Origin: a virus
Length of the DNA stretch: 64,000 nt
Virus record (IMG/VR): IMGVR_UViG_3300035698_013060
Location: 62,001-126,000 of that record
Reading direction: 5' to 3' (one strand)
Shown here: one piece after another, positions 8,179 through 16,707 of the stretch
Numbering within the stretch: position 1 is the first letter of the stretch
How the letters are laid out: each line of letters starts with the position of its first letter
The notes under the pieces: generated by a model
Told to the model about the DNA's origin: nothing
Databases searched by the model: none
What the model saw: the letters and a program-made list of their open reading frames with translations, nothing else
Program-made: the position numbers and the translations under genes

Positions 8179-8559
8179 GTGGAAGCGGAGTTTCTAATCA
8201 AGAAGAAGGTAGACGAGCAGTTTCTAAGGGACATCGCTATCACCGCCATCGAAGGTGGTACCGGGTACTGGGCTTCTGTCAGTGAGTACAGAGCTGATGT
8301 AGCGGCTAACGAAATCATTGTCGTTATTCATTTTTATGAGGGAGAAGATGACGGCGACGATCAGCAGACCAGAAAGCTCACCCTCATGGATATCGCAGAA
8401 GGAATCAAAAGAGTTCTCAACCCGGAGTTCAGGGTTGGCGACCAGATCAAAGGGTGTTTAATCCAAAGTATCTGCAGTAATGATGCTGGGATGGCTGATG
8501 CTGATGTGGCTGATGTGATCGTACAAGCGGCGCTATTCGGAGAAATCGTCTACGGATAA
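8179..8559 (+). CDS. Conserved-type phage hypothetical, 126 aa
   Basis: The GTG start at 8179 follows AGAAGAAAC. Residues about 20-45 contain GGTGYWASVSEY, a pattern I associate with small conserved phage proteins of unknown role. The C-terminal part (DADVADVIVQAALFGEIVYG) fits the same kind of fold. It is probably soluble and cytoplasmic. It is separated by about 50 bases from the next gene. Confidence 0.6.
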   Translation: MEAEFLIKKKVDEQFLRDIAITAIEGGTGYWASVSEYRADVAANEIIVVIHFYEGEDDGDDQQTRKLTLMDIAEGIKRVLNPEFRVGDQIKGCLIQSICSNDAGMADADVADVIVQAALFGEIVYG

Positions 8560-8609
8560 CCCTAAACTACAACGGCCTTATATTCAGGTCTTTAAAAGGT
8601 GAGAACTAA

Positions 8610-9176
8610 ATGACAACAATACAATTAGCGGGCCTCTTAAAGGCCAGAACAGCCATGTCTGAGGCGATGACTCACCTGGACGCAGAACTAGCAATGGTCA
8701 TGGAAAAATCGACGGAACCCAAGACAGGCCCAGTCAAAAAAGAGGCCGACTTCAAAGGGGAGAACATCCCTAAGGAGTTGGCCCAGGTTTGTGTCGAGTT
8801 CGTGAACCTCCATTGGAGTGACCACGCATACTTCTCCTTGAAAAACACGGATGATAACAGACTTACATTCGAGGCCAACAGATTCTACTTCGAGATGGGA
8901 CTCAGTCTTCCAATCTTTCACGGGGACGGAGAATACTTCGTCGTTAATCCTGGAGAAAGGCTCAGTCTGGACGTACCTACCTTACTGAAGATTCAGGAAG
9001 GAGTCGTCAGAGATAATGACGATCCTTCTGATACATGGTCTTCTCTACGAGGTATCTCGGAATTGGACAGACTCTTCTCCGTTATCAATGGGTTTGACTG
9101 GCAATGGTGGCCCAAGCTACTAGAACTAGTGAATGAGAATGATCCCGTGAAGTACACGGAGATAGATTATGGATGA
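8610..9176 (+). CDS. Hypothetical protein, 188 aa
   Basis: The ATG at 8610 follows AAAGGTGAG. The N-terminal 45 residues are helical (LLKARTAMSEAMTHLDAELAMVMEK), then a mixed domain rich in Phe, Trp and Asp. It is unrecognised. It overlaps the next gene by eight bases, so the two are probably coupled. Confidence 0.6.
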   Translation: MTTIQLAGLLKARTAMSEAMTHLDAELAMVMEKSTEPKTGPVKKEADFKGENIPKELAQVCVEFVNLHWSDHAYFSLKNTDDNRLTFEANRFYFEMGLSLPIFHGDGEYFVVNPGERLSLDVPTLLKIQEGVVRDNDDPSDTWSSLRGISELDRLFSVINGFDWQWWPKLLELVNENDPVKYTEIDYG

Positions 9177-9441
9177 GTGTCAAGATCCCAGATGTACCTC
9201 TCTAATGATCAGATGCGGATCTCTTGGTCCTAAGCATGGTCTATGCTGGAATTGTAGACTCCGATACATGACCAGTGACGAGAAGCTTACGGAACTGAAA
9301 GGTCACTTCGCTCATCTGAGAAACAAGGGGAGGTACGGATACGAGATTCGTAAACACCAACTAGCACTAGATGCGGTACGTCGAGAGATTTGCCGAAGAA
9401 GTGATAGTGAAGCTGAGAGGGAATTCGAAGCATGTCGATGA
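9169..9441 (+). CDS. Small zinc-finger protein, 90 aa
   Basis: MDECQDPRCTSLMIRCGSLG...GLCWNCRLRYM gives a CxxxxC...CxxC pattern over the first 30 residues, followed by a helical domain with a conserved-looking RKHQLALDAVRREICRR. This C4 finger plus helix layout matches that at 2773, suggesting a recurring small-protein type in this phage. It overlaps its neighbours at both ends by 8-10 bases. Confidence 0.6.
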   Translation: MDECQDPRCTSLMIRCGSLGPKHGLCWNCRLRYMTSDEKLTELKGHFAHLRNKGRYGYEIRKHQLALDAVRREICRRSDSEAEREFEACR

Positions 9442-9638
9442 TAATATTAGGTGAGAAGGACGGGGAACTAGACATGGTCAACGCTGACAACGTTGTGAGC
9501 GTTAAGACTGAGGTCAAGTCAATAACCTTGAACTTGACGGATGGAGACTCGATAAAGATCGAGTTCGACGAGATTGATGAATATAAGAAGGCCGTCAACT
9601 TCATTCGGAATAAGGTCTGGAATTCGATAAAACTGTAG
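9432..9638 (+). CDS. Hypothetical small protein, 68 aa
   Basis: The ATG at 9432 overlaps the preceding stop by ten bases. The protein is short, acidic and beta-rich (NVVSVKTEVKSITLNLTDGDSIKIEF), with a terminal helix. It is placed immediately before the helicase gene and probably co-transcribed. No function can be assigned. Confidence 0.6.
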   Translation: MSMIILGEKDGELDMVNADNVVSVKTEVKSITLNLTDGDSIKIEFDEIDEYKKAVNFIRNKVWNSIKL

Positions 9639-9650
9639 GAGAAATACCTG

Positions 9651-11084
9651 ATGAGAGAGATAGTCGTGCACAACACGCTCATCACGGTGAGCGAGTATGA
9701 GGAAACACCTCGGATAGAGAGGACTCTTTCTGCCTGGGATGAGTCTCGGCACGAAGTCTCCTTTCAAGCGTTTCGGGTAGTATCCATGCCAGATGGTTCA
9801 ACTACTATGGTCGTCCCTCGGTGTTATCCTACTAAGTGGCTCATGGAAGCCTTTCCAGACCACAGGTTGATCCATGCCAAGAGAGACTTGGCAAGTCCCA
9901 GGCGGGTTGACATGAATTGTCTCTGTGACCCGAGAGATGACGCCCAAAGAGAGGCGCTAGAATGGTTGGATGGTAGAGAAGCTTTCTCTCAACATGTCTT
10001 GGAACTTCGTACGGGTATGGGTAAGACGTACATCGCTTTGAAGTACGCCTGTGACTACGGGTACGCAACCCTAGTTGTAGTCCATAACACAAACGTCTTA
10101 GAGCAGTGGCTCTCGCGCATAACAGAGCTGACGGACGTGGATCGTGAAGAGATCGGAGTAGTTCAGGGGTTTAAGAGCTTGGACAAGTGCGCCAGCGACC
10201 CGAACCTCAAGTTCTACGTGGCAATCCATAAGACTCTAGCTAGTGCTATTGAGCGCGACCCGAAGAGTCTAATGGAGTTCTGTAAGAAGACCGACGTTGG
10301 GATGAAGATCATCGACGAGGCTCACATTGAAATGTACGACACTTGTCGAGTGGATCTTCACTCAGACGTTCCTGTCAATCTGTACCTCACCGCTACGGCG
10401 GAGAGGACTAACTGGCGGGAGAACAAGTTGTACGGCTTTATGCTCCCTGTGTATTACGCATGGGGTGGTGGGTCTGCCAAGGTCAGTGAAGAAGACAAGT
10501 ACCACCAAGTCTACTCAGTAAGGTACGAAACCAAGACACTCCAGTCGACTCAGGTGGGAATGCATAACAAGCATGGCTTCAACTTACCTAAATGGGCTGA
10601 GAATAGCCTTGGTCATCTGGATGTAATATTCCCGATGCTTATCAAGTATATTGGAAAGTTCAATGAGGACGGCAGGATCCACTGCATTGTCTTGAAGACT
10701 CTGTCACAATGCTCTGCATTCAGGGCAGGACTCATAGCCAGCGGAATTGTGGATTGTGACATCGGGATGTTCAGTAGTCTAGGTCCTAAGAAGAAGGAAG
10801 AAAGACGGCAGGAATTGTACAAACGGTTCGTGATAACGACGGAAAAGTCCTTAGGGACAGCCATCGATACGGACATTGACGTAATGTACAACTTCATTCC
10901 AATATCTTCCAGACCGGTGATCCTACAGCTTCTGGGTAGACTCCGGAACAACAGGGCCGCTATCTTCGTGGACTTCACTGATTCTTCCATAGAGGCATGC
11001 GTTGAAATGATGAAGCGCAGACGGCAGTACCTAAGGAAGGTGGCCGTCCGTTACGTCGAATGGAAGCACAAACACCAGTCGTGA
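9651..11084 (+). CDS. SF2 DNA/RNA helicase, UvsW-like
   Basis: This is an ATP-dependent helicase of superfamily 2. Motif I is ELRTGMGKTYIALK (residues about 118-131), motif II is IIDEAH (about 221-226), motif III is YLTATAERT (about 244-252), and the C-terminal RecA domain ends in QLLGRLRNNRAAIFVD, equivalent to motif VI. Length 477 aa is close to T4 UvsW, which resolves recombination and replication intermediates, and the same role is likely here. The start at 9651 has TAGGAG ten bases upstream. An N-terminal region of about 85 residues precedes the helicase core and may be a DNA-binding accessory domain. Confidence 0.85.
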   Translation: MREIVVHNTLITVSEYEETPRIERTLSAWDESRHEVSFQAFRVVSMPDGSTTMVVPRCYPTKWLMEAFPDHRLIHAKRDLASPRRVDMNCLCDPRDDAQREALEWLDGREAFSQHVLELRTGMGKTYIALKYACDYGYATLVVVHNTNVLEQWLSRITELTDVDREEIGVVQGFKSLDKCASDPNLKFYVAIHKTLASAIERDPKSLMEFCKKTDVGMKIIDEAHIEMYDTCRVDLHSDVPVNLYLTATAERTNWRENKLYGFMLPVYYAWGGGSAKVSEEDKYHQVYSVRYETKTLQSTQVGMHNKHGFNLPKWAENSLGHLDVIFPMLIKYIGKFNEDGRIHCIVLKTLSQCSAFRAGLIASGIVDCDIGMFSSLGPKKKEERRQELYKRFVITTEKSLGTAIDTDIDVMYNFIPISSRPVILQLLGRLRNNRAAIFVDFTDSSIEACVEMMKRRRQYLRKVAVRYVEWKHKHQS

Positions 11085-11144
11085 ACTAACAAACCATCGG
11101 CAATCTGCCGGTCGTATAGATATTAACGAGAAGGAGGGGCGCTG

Positions 11145-11963
11145 ATGCTCGAAGAAGGCAGCGTTCTCCCGCCTGAGATGCGGGAAGTCGAAAAACGCCT
11201 GCTCTATGTCAATAATTCCCTTCGAGTCTCTGCCGTCGTAAAGCTATTCAACAGCGATCGACGTAAGAAGGAGACTCCAGCTCTCAAGGTAAGGCATTGG
11301 GGTAAGAGAGGATCGTACTCGTTGGATGTATCAACTAGGGACTTCTTAGTATTCAAATACATAGCTAAGGAGTTCAAGTACAACCAGGATATCTACTTTG
11401 CCCCGCTGGATATCCCGTATTTGGCTGACATACTGGACAGAGCATGTGAATGGTTCCAGCTTAATTCTGTGGCGTTCCAGAGGCATCATGACCGGATATC
11501 CGTCAATAAGAAGAGTTACCTTAAGAGCATGCAATCTGCCATGGGTAAATCCTTCGTCCTCAAACCGGCCGTCAACGAGACGGATGATGGGGATGTAGCA
11601 GTCGTGAGGTTCTGGTTTGGAGAAGGAGACTATGCTGAGTTGAAGTCCGGAGAGATGTGGTCATTAGCTCAATATGTCAGAAGGATTGACATAGCGGCCA
11701 TAAGTGTCGGACTCTTAGCTTTAGCAACTTCATGTCACGGCCCACAGAGGGCTGGACCTGAAATCGACCCCGATATGAACCTCAGAATAACGGAGACCGA
11801 CGTACTAACCATGTCTCTGGAGGAGCTGATTGAATTCTGTAACGGCTCCGAATCCAGCGTGGACTTTGAGATCGATGACGTCGAGAATTTCGGTGAAGAA
11901 GACAAGGACTACCTCCGAAAGCAGATAATCGAGAGGCTAAGGAAGGAGAGAACGGATGCCTAA
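11145..11963 (+). CDS. Hypothetical protein, 272 aa
   Basis: A strong ribosome site (AAGGAGGGG) precedes the ATG at 11145. The protein is alpha/beta with no recognised motif and an acidic C-terminal 60 residues. A His pair (FQRHHDRI, about residue 110) and CHGPQ (about 203) are the only eye-catching features. Its stop overlaps the next start by eight bases. Its position after the helicase suggests DNA metabolism, but that is only by association. Confidence 0.6.
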   Translation: MLEEGSVLPPEMREVEKRLLYVNNSLRVSAVVKLFNSDRRKKETPALKVRHWGKRGSYSLDVSTRDFLVFKYIAKEFKYNQDIYFAPLDIPYLADILDRACEWFQLNSVAFQRHHDRISVNKKSYLKSMQSAMGKSFVLKPAVNETDDGDVAVVRFWFGEGDYAELKSGEMWSLAQYVRRIDIAAISVGLLALATSCHGPQRAGPEIDPDMNLRITETDVLTMSLEELIEFCNGSESSVDFEIDDVENFGEEDKDYLRKQIIERLRKERTDA

Positions 11964-12480
11964 AATAGCATACGAGATCGAAGGCGTTGACTATGAGGTC
12001 GGCGAGACCTACGGAGTTGACGGTGGTGATCACATCTTCCGTGGACTCTTGTCGGATACCGATGTACCCTCCCCGGGTCTCTGGTTTGACGAGTCGACAG
12101 AAGAGTTCATTATCATCCCAGAGAGCATTCTGAGTGAGGCGATGCGCGTCTTATCGGAAGTGGGAGATGACCCGGAAAACAGAGGTCGGCATAAGAAAAT
12201 GGAACCAGCCGGTCACAGTGAAGAAGACGATGTAGGTTCCAAGTCTCTTCCAAGTGGAATCCTTCGCTACAGGATCCATGATGAGGATGACGTGATGGTC
12301 AGAAAGTTGAAGAAGGCCATCAACGACAGGAATATCACGCTTCAGGACGTTGGGGATTACAACCTGACTTATGGGCTCAAGAAACGGCACAGTATCAAGC
12401 TGTCGTCGTTGGAACGTTGGGCAAGGGTCATGAGACTGAAGGTGAGATTTGACCTTGTTTCGGTCGATGGAGAAGACTGA
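11956..12480 (+). CDS. Hypothetical protein, 174 aa
   Basis: It starts with ATG inside the end of the previous gene. The N-terminal half is beta-rich and acidic. The C-terminal 80 residues (VRKLKKAINDRNITLQDVGDYNLTYGLKKRHSIKLSSLERWARVM) resemble the helix-turn-helix layout of Cro/C1-type repressors: a short helix, a turn, a recognition helix and LERWARVM as the last helix. A transcriptional-regulator role is a reasonable guess. It is co-transcribed with the helicase cluster. Confidence 0.55.
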   Translation: MPKIAYEIEGVDYEVGETYGVDGGDHIFRGLLSDTDVPSPGLWFDESTEEFIIIPESILSEAMRVLSEVGDDPENRGRHKKMEPAGHSEEDDVGSKSLPSGILRYRIHDEDDVMVRKLKKAINDRNITLQDVGDYNLTYGLKKRHSIKLSSLERWARVMRLKVRFDLVSVDGED

Positions 12481-12483
12481 TCT

Positions 12484-12606
12484 ATGGGTAAAATTCAAGT
12501 CGAAGCATCTATTGAGACCGAGAGAATAGAGAAGATCCCACGTATGCGGCGTAGGACCTTCATAAAAAGCAAGCGGTGTAAAAGTCGTAAGAGGTCTAGA
12601 AAGTAA
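12484..12606 (+). CDS. Tiny basic protein, 40 aa
   Basis: A 40-codon ATG frame begins three bases after the preceding stop. Its C-terminal half is nearly all Lys and Arg (RMRRRTFIKSKRCKSRKRSRK), which would bind nucleic acid non-specifically. It ends just before a terminator, so it is the last gene of the plus-strand block. It was found by direct reading because it is short. Confidence 0.5.
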   Translation: MGKIQVEASIETERIEKIPRMRRRTFIKSKRCKSRKRSRK

Positions 12607-12624
12607 GTCTCTCGGCAGTATTCA

Positions 12625-12650
12625 TCCCCCTACCCAATTGGGTAGGGGGA
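12625..12650. terminator. Bidirectional terminator between convergent operons
   Basis: TCCCCCTACCC, loop AATT, GGGTAGGGGGA is a perfect 11-bp stem lying between the last plus-strand gene and the end of the first minus-strand gene. Confidence 0.85.
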
Positions 12651-12678
12651 TTGAACATCGAGATTCTTCTTCAGGATT

Positions 12679-13272
12679 CTACTGGAGAGCAGCTTCGACG
12701 GTCTCGATCATCTCAATTTTCGTGGATCTCATGTCGAGTTCGATGGGAGGTTCCATTTCGGCGGCGTAGGCGACGAGTTCTTTCTTCGTCATGGCTTCGA
12801 TGAGGCTGAGGTCAACTTCCTCTTCATCGACTTCCTCTTCATCGACTTCCTCTTCGTCAACTTCCTCTTCGTCAACTTCCTCTTCGTCAACTTCCTCTTC
12901 GTCAACTTCCTCTTCGTCAACTTCCTCTTCGTCAACTTCCTCTTCGTCAACTTCCTCGAGTTTCGGAGTCTCGAGAATGGCTTCATCTTCCTTGGGCTCC
13001 GGAATGATTTCTTCCGCAGGTTCTATGCCACCAGGGACATCGTCCACGGCCCCGGGATTGGGAGCATCCGGAATCGAAGCTTCCACCTTCTTCGGTGTGG
13101 ATGGTCTTGGGGCCTTCCTGGTCTCTTTGATGATCACCTTGTATCCCATACTCTTCAACTTGTCGGCAACCGACTTCGGTACCGAGATGTTGCTCAGGAT
13201 AGGTCCCCTACGGTTGATGAAGGGGATAACCCCGGAGTGGTTTACCGTGATAAGAACTTTTGGATCTGCCAT
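12679..13272 (-). CDS. HeH/SAP-like domain protein with acidic tandem-repeat linker, 197 aa
   Basis: The N-terminal 55 residues look like a compact beta-rich module (VLITVNHSGVIPFINRRG). The middle is an extended, Pro/Glu-rich acidic linker that includes ten tandem EEEVD-type pentapeptides (residues about 105-154), encoded by a 15-bp DNA repeat. The last 40 residues (LIEAMTKKELVAYAAEMEPP...TKIEMIETVEAAL) match the helix-extended-loop-helix pattern of HeH/SAP domains, which bind nucleic acid or other proteins. The ribosome site is AAGGAG. It is probably a virion-associated or DNA-associated protein; the repeat length is likely to vary between relatives. Confidence 0.6.
   Translation of the reverse strand: MADPKVLITVNHSGVIPFINRRGPILSNISVPKSVADKLKSMGYKVIIKETRKAPRPSTPKKVEASIPDAPNPGAVDDVPGGIEPAEEIIPEPKEDEAILETPKLEEVDEEEVDEEEVDEEEVDEEEVDEEEVDEEEVDEEEVDEEEVDEEEVDLSLIEAMTKKELVAYAAEMEPPIELDMRSTKIEMIETVEAALQ
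12811..12960. repeat. 15-bp tandem repeat, 10 units, in frame
   Basis: Ten head-to-tail units of gtcaacttcctcttc occur. Units 2 and 3 carry the variant atcgacttcctcttc, the last unit ends in gag, and six successive units (12856-12945) are identical. The period keeps frame and codes EEEVD on the minus strand. Confidence 0.95.
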
Positions 13273-13301
13273 TCTTCCATTCTCCTTGGGTTTCTGGGCT
13301 C

Positions 13302-13475
13302 CTACAGGAAGAGGCGCCCTTCTACTTTTTGTCTCTTCACTTCTGTTTCAGTGGCTTCAGCCCTTTCGAGATGCCGGTCTTCGAAGTCCTGTTCATCTAC
13401 CGAGTGGCGAACCATCTCTTTGGTAGCTACAGCATCCTCATCGGCCTCAATTTCCTTCTTGATGTCGTTTATCAC
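13302..13475 (-). CDS. Small charged protein, 57 aa
   Basis: This frame fills the gap between two larger genes. The GTG start at 13475 has AAGGAGAG eight bases upstream. The product (VINDIKKEIEADEDAVATKE...) is highly charged and predicted to be one long helix. It was found by reading the minus strand directly. No function is assigned. Confidence 0.5.
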   Translation of the reverse strand: MINDIKKEIEADEDAVATKEMVRHSVDEQDFEDRHLERAEATETEVKRQKVEGRLFL

Positions 13476-13493
13476 GTCATCTCTCCTTGTTTT

Positions 13494-14060
13494 TCAGATG
13501 CTGATGAACACCGTCTTACCACGCTCTTTGAGCTTGATCGTGGCACTGCTTCTTGCATCGTACTCTCCACCAATCCTAAGGAAACCGGTTCTCTCAGTTG
13601 GGGTTTTGTAGTAGATGTAAATCGACAGAAGTTCTAGCTTCTTTGGTTGATCCTTTGGGAAACGAATCTTCCCATCCTTACCGACTTTTCCTCTATGGTT
13701 CCAAACGAAAGCCGTCCAAGCCTTTATAGGTCGTCCAACTGAAATGTAAGGATGAAGAGTAAAAGCCACTGTCCCTTTGAAGTCTGGATTCTCTACCCGG
13801 ATTTCAGAGGCTAGTCCTCTAGCAATCTTACCTGCTTCAGAGGAGTGCATCTCACTCTCGCCGACAACATAGCTCCTTGGAGGGATTATCCGCGACCCAG
13901 GTATAATCTTTCCATCTATAGTTGTCAGATTCCTCAGGATGTCCTTTTGGCCTCTGATTTTCACCGACCCATTCTTGAGCTTGGAGACAAAGACTTCACT
14001 TACACTTTTCATTCCAGAAAGGAAGTCTTCATGTAGGAGCCCGTCGTAAAACACTGTCAT
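13494..14060 (-). CDS. Probable virion structural protein, 188 aa
   Basis: Its ATG overlaps the stop of the preceding 417-aa gene (ATGA), indicating translational coupling. The sequence is beta-rich with a tight alternation of charged and hydrophobic residues (GTVAFTLHPYISVGRPIKAWTAFVWNHRGK), typical of tail, neck or baseplate proteins such as tail-completion proteins. No family was recognised with certainty. Confidence 0.55.
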   Translation of the reverse strand: MTVFYDGLLHEDFLSGMKSVSEVFVSKLKNGSVKIRGQKDILRNLTTIDGKIIPGSRIIPPRSYVVGESEMHSSEAGKIARGLASEIRVENPDFKGTVAFTLHPYISVGRPIKAWTAFVWNHRGKVGKDGKIRFPKDQPKKLELLSIYIYYKTPTERTGFLRIGGEYDARSSATIKLKERGKTVFISI

Positions 14061-15310
14061 GGCGACGTTACCCCCAGTATACTCTCCTCAATCGCCTTAA
14101 GGACGATGAGAGCACATGGAATGAGCATAAAGCTCCTAAGGTCCAGCATGATCTCAATGTCAGGTACCATGTCGAGAAGAGCGTTATGGTCGATGACTTC
14201 AGACTCAGTGTCGAGTCTGTCAGCCAAGTAGGTAATGATAAAGTTCTCCAATTCTCTTCCTGTTCCCGGGAACAGAGTGAGAGATTGAGCCTGTGCCAGG
14301 AAACCAGGATCACCCACGGCTATCTGAAACGCATCGGTCGGAACAGTCACACATGGATGCATGGCTTCGTAGTAATCACCTGGAAAAGCGAAGAAGATCG
14401 ACGTTACTTCACTGGACCTATAAGCTACGAGAGCTTCCGACGTGATGCTCATCAACGTCTCGGGGTGCCTGATCGCGTAATAGAATGTTTGCTTTTCTAC
14501 AGCGAGCATAGACACGTACGCCTCTCTCCGTGGAGAGAGTAAGACTGATGTATTATCGTAGAAACTAGTCTGAAACTCCAGAGCTTGCGTGATTTCCATC
14601 GAATGATGGGCCATATAGTTGACGATCTTCCCAGGGAGCGAACCATCGTAGTGTAGAAACGATGAGGTAGATCTATCATAGAAGTAGGTCCCGTACAAGT
14701 CAGACATCTGTTCCCTGAAGCTCCGGCATCTCCTGAGAGATTGGGCTAGGGTACTCTTTAGAATTGGAGTTCTGTTGTTCTCGTAGTCTGTGACACTAAA
14801 TTCAAGCTCATCATCCTTCTGCTCTTCCACCTGCGCTAAAGTCTCCGAAGAGAGCCTTATAGTCAGCTGATTGAAGCGCTTGGAATTCATGATGGACTTG
14901 GAGACTGATGTCACCTGGAACATGGCAACCACGATGGTCCCAGCATCATCGTATTCGATGGCAATGAAATCATCAGGGAACGGCGTTATCGTTCCAGGAA
15001 GAATCAAAGCCGGTGAGGATACTTCAGCCTCTGGGCCGAACGTTCCTGCACTGAGATCCAACGTCAGTTGTTCCAGTCCGTAGATCGGGAAACTGTCGAT
15101 CCTATTAAAGCGAACAGGGCTTTCGTCGCCTGCTACCTGGTATACAACGTCAAGGTGAGCATCCTGACTAGAAGCTGATACCTTCTTATTGTAGTACGCT
15201 AGGTAGCTTGGGGCTGACGACAGCATGTCGCTGTAGTCTTCCAAAGCGTTTGTCAGATTCTCTTGGATCTGATGCTGAATGATCCCTTGATCGTCAAGTA
15301 TTCTGGCCAT
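14057..15310 (-). CDS. Probable virion structural protein, 417 aa
   Basis: This is a long beta-rich protein with few charged clusters, starting MARILDDQGIIQHQIQENLTNALEDYSDML. It overlaps the upstream cold-shock gene by 17 bases and the downstream 188-aa gene by four. Size, composition and arrangement suggest a baseplate or neck component. No recognised domain is visible, and the helical C-terminus (LDLRSFMLIPCALIVLKAIEESI) is hydrophobic. Confidence 0.55.
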   Translation of the reverse strand: MARILDDQGIIQHQIQENLTNALEDYSDMLSSAPSYLAYYNKKVSASSQDAHLDVVYQVAGDESPVRFNRIDSFPIYGLEQLTLDLSAGTFGPEAEVSSPALILPGTITPFPDDFIAIEYDDAGTIVVAMFQVTSVSKSIMNSKRFNQLTIRLSSETLAQVEEQKDDELEFSVTDYENNRTPILKSTLAQSLRRCRSFREQMSDLYGTYFYDRSTSSFLHYDGSLPGKIVNYMAHHSMEITQALEFQTSFYDNTSVLLSPRREAYVSMLAVEKQTFYYAIRHPETLMSITSEALVAYRSSEVTSIFFAFPGDYYEAMHPCVTVPTDAFQIAVGDPGFLAQAQSLTLFPGTGRELENFIITYLADRLDTESEVIDHNALLDMVPDIEIMLDLRSFMLIPCALIVLKAIEESILGVTSP

Positions 15311-15581
15311 CTTGCCCTCCGCTCCGTCTCTTGAGCTGACGGATTTGCTTTGCTATTGGGCCCTTGTCGCTGGTGTCCGGGACGAAACTAACCCTGTCTT
15401 TGGGATAGACTACCCGGAAGCCCTCCATGTCGATATTGGTATAATGTATGAACAGGTCAGGGGCACCATTGTCTTGTTTGATATAACCTATACCGTGGTT
15501 GAACCACTTAACAATGCCCGTCAGCCTGTCAGGTCCGTCTTCTGCCGTCTCTAGCGCCGGTGCGCTTGGCTCTGTATCCAT
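15294..15581 (-). CDS. Cold-shock domain protein, 95 aa
   Basis: Residues about 21-85 match the cold-shock fold: LTGIVKWFNHGIGYIKQD corresponds to RNP1 (KGYGFI in CspA), followed by DLFIHYTNI for RNP2, then VSFVPDTSDKGPIAKQI. Such small beta-barrels bind single-stranded RNA or DNA and act as RNA chaperones. The N-terminal 18 residues are extra. It is the first gene of a structural operon, which is unusual for such a protein. The RNA-binding aromatic residues W and F are kept, while the second RNP1 aromatic is I. Confidence 0.8.
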   Translation of the reverse strand: MDTEPSAPALETAEDGPDRLTGIVKWFNHGIGYIKQDNGAPDLFIHYTNIDMEGFRVVYPKDRVSFVPDTSDKGPIAKQIRQLKRRSGGQDGQNT

Positions 15582-15666
15582 GCTAAAAGCCTCCCAGCTT
15601 GATGTTGTTTGCGGGGAGTCCCATGACTCTTGTCAATAGCATGTTCCGAAGGAGACATAGAGACAG

Positions 15667-15996
15667 TCAACCGACCTCGTCCAGGCTCTCCTCTATCGCC
15701 GCTGGTGAGGCGTACCTACCTATCCTCAGGTTGTGGATTTTCCGGAGCTTGGCCCGGAACTCCTTCTTGACGGTCATAGGCTTTCGCTTGCCTCTAGCTT
15801 GATCGATCTCCTGGAGAGCCTTAATGTAGAGGCCCTCAAGCCTGTAGAACGCCAAGCAATCGCGCAACGCGCCAGCGTATCTTCTCTTGTACTTTTCACC
15901 CTCTTCTTTCTTCCTAGAGATGAAGTAAGACGTAAGGATACCCGTGAGAGCAAACACTCCCGTCAATACGGGTGGGATCCAAACTTTCATTTCCAT
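15667..15996 (-). CDS. Membrane-anchored small protein, 109 aa
   Basis: One N-terminal membrane helix (residues about 6-25, WIPPVLTGVFALTGILTSYF) is followed by a basic helical cytoplasmic or periplasmic domain. The layout resembles the inner-membrane component of two-protein spanins, but the partner lipoprotein is not seen, so that identity is not claimed. Confidence 0.55.
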   Translation of the reverse strand: MEMKVWIPPVLTGVFALTGILTSYFISRKKEEGEKYKRRYAGALRDCLAFYRLEGLYIKALQEIDQARGKRKPMTVKKEFRAKLRKIHNLRIGRYASPAAIEESLDEVG

Positions 15997-16113
15997 TTTT
16001 CTATGCTCCTCTATTCTAAGATCAATCTTCTGTTATCCTTAGAAAAAAGGACCTCATGGTCCTCTCCTGAATACGCTTCGATCCACAAATTTCGTATTTC
16101 GTGTGTCGTCTCT

Positions 16114-16527
16114 TCAGCGTCGGATATCAAATCCGACAGCTATGATAGCTTTGAAGGCCTCTTCCTCACCGCCAAACTTCCACTCAGCAGCATACCCCAA
16201 ATGCATTCTTGAGAACTCTACAGATCCGTTTGCTAGGACATAGTAACGATGAATGCCGCCGTTACCATAGATCTCAGCAATGATATCCCTGGTTTTCACC
16301 AGTTCCATCAGGTTTTCCTTGCGATACTTTTCGTCCCTTACACAGTCCAATTCCATACGGAGTTTCAACAGGCGTCCTTCAGCCCATTCAAACGAGAGAG
16401 TATCAGGTCTCTCTTCGTTGTATCCAGGTCCATACATCGGATAATCCCGATCATACGACCCTTTTCCTTCAATCGCGTCATACGCAACGCGAACCTTGTC
16501 CACACTATCAACCATCAAGTTTATCAT
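16114..16527 (-). CDS. Hypothetical protein, 137 aa
   Basis: The ATG at 16527 is preceded by GGGAGAGGAT. The N-terminal region includes a Gly/Tyr-rich stretch (DYPMYGPGYNEERPD), and the C-terminal half is alpha/beta. It is unrecognised. It stands alone between a terminator on its right and the membrane-protein gene on its left. Confidence 0.55.
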   Translation of the reverse strand: MINLMVDSVDKVRVAYDAIEGKGSYDRDYPMYGPGYNEERPDTLSFEWAEGRLLKLRMELDCVRDEKYRKENLMELVKTRDIIAEIYGNGGIHRYYVLANGSVEFSRMHLGYAAEWKFGGEEEAFKAIIAVGFDIRR

Positions 16528-16650
16528 ATCCTCTCCCTCTCAATCTCTCCTTCAACATGATAGGTGTAGAGTAACCTAAGCTCAATGAAAATCATGGAGC
16601 TTACGAATGTAATATGTATCAAAGAAAGAGGTATTTACGGGAAGAAAAGT

Positions 16651-16688
16651 AAAACTCCCTTACCCGGAAGATCCAGGTAAGGGGTTTC
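16651..16688 (-). terminator. Rho-independent terminator
   Basis: Read on the minus strand, CCCTTACC ... GGTAAGGG (8 bp, 11-base loop) is followed by AGTTTTACTTTT. It terminates the minus-strand operon that ends with the 60-aa zinc protein. Confidence 0.75.
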
Positions 16689-16707
16689 TATCTTTACATG
16701 TACGATG

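Noticed and set aside
12811-12960. CRISPR array
   Set aside because: Units are 15 bp with no spacers and code for protein.
12791-13426. Plus-strand 211-codon frame through the tandem repeat (poly-Ser/Thr)
   Set aside because: It is the complement of the EEEVD repeat. The minus strand has a good start, ribosome site and domain ends.
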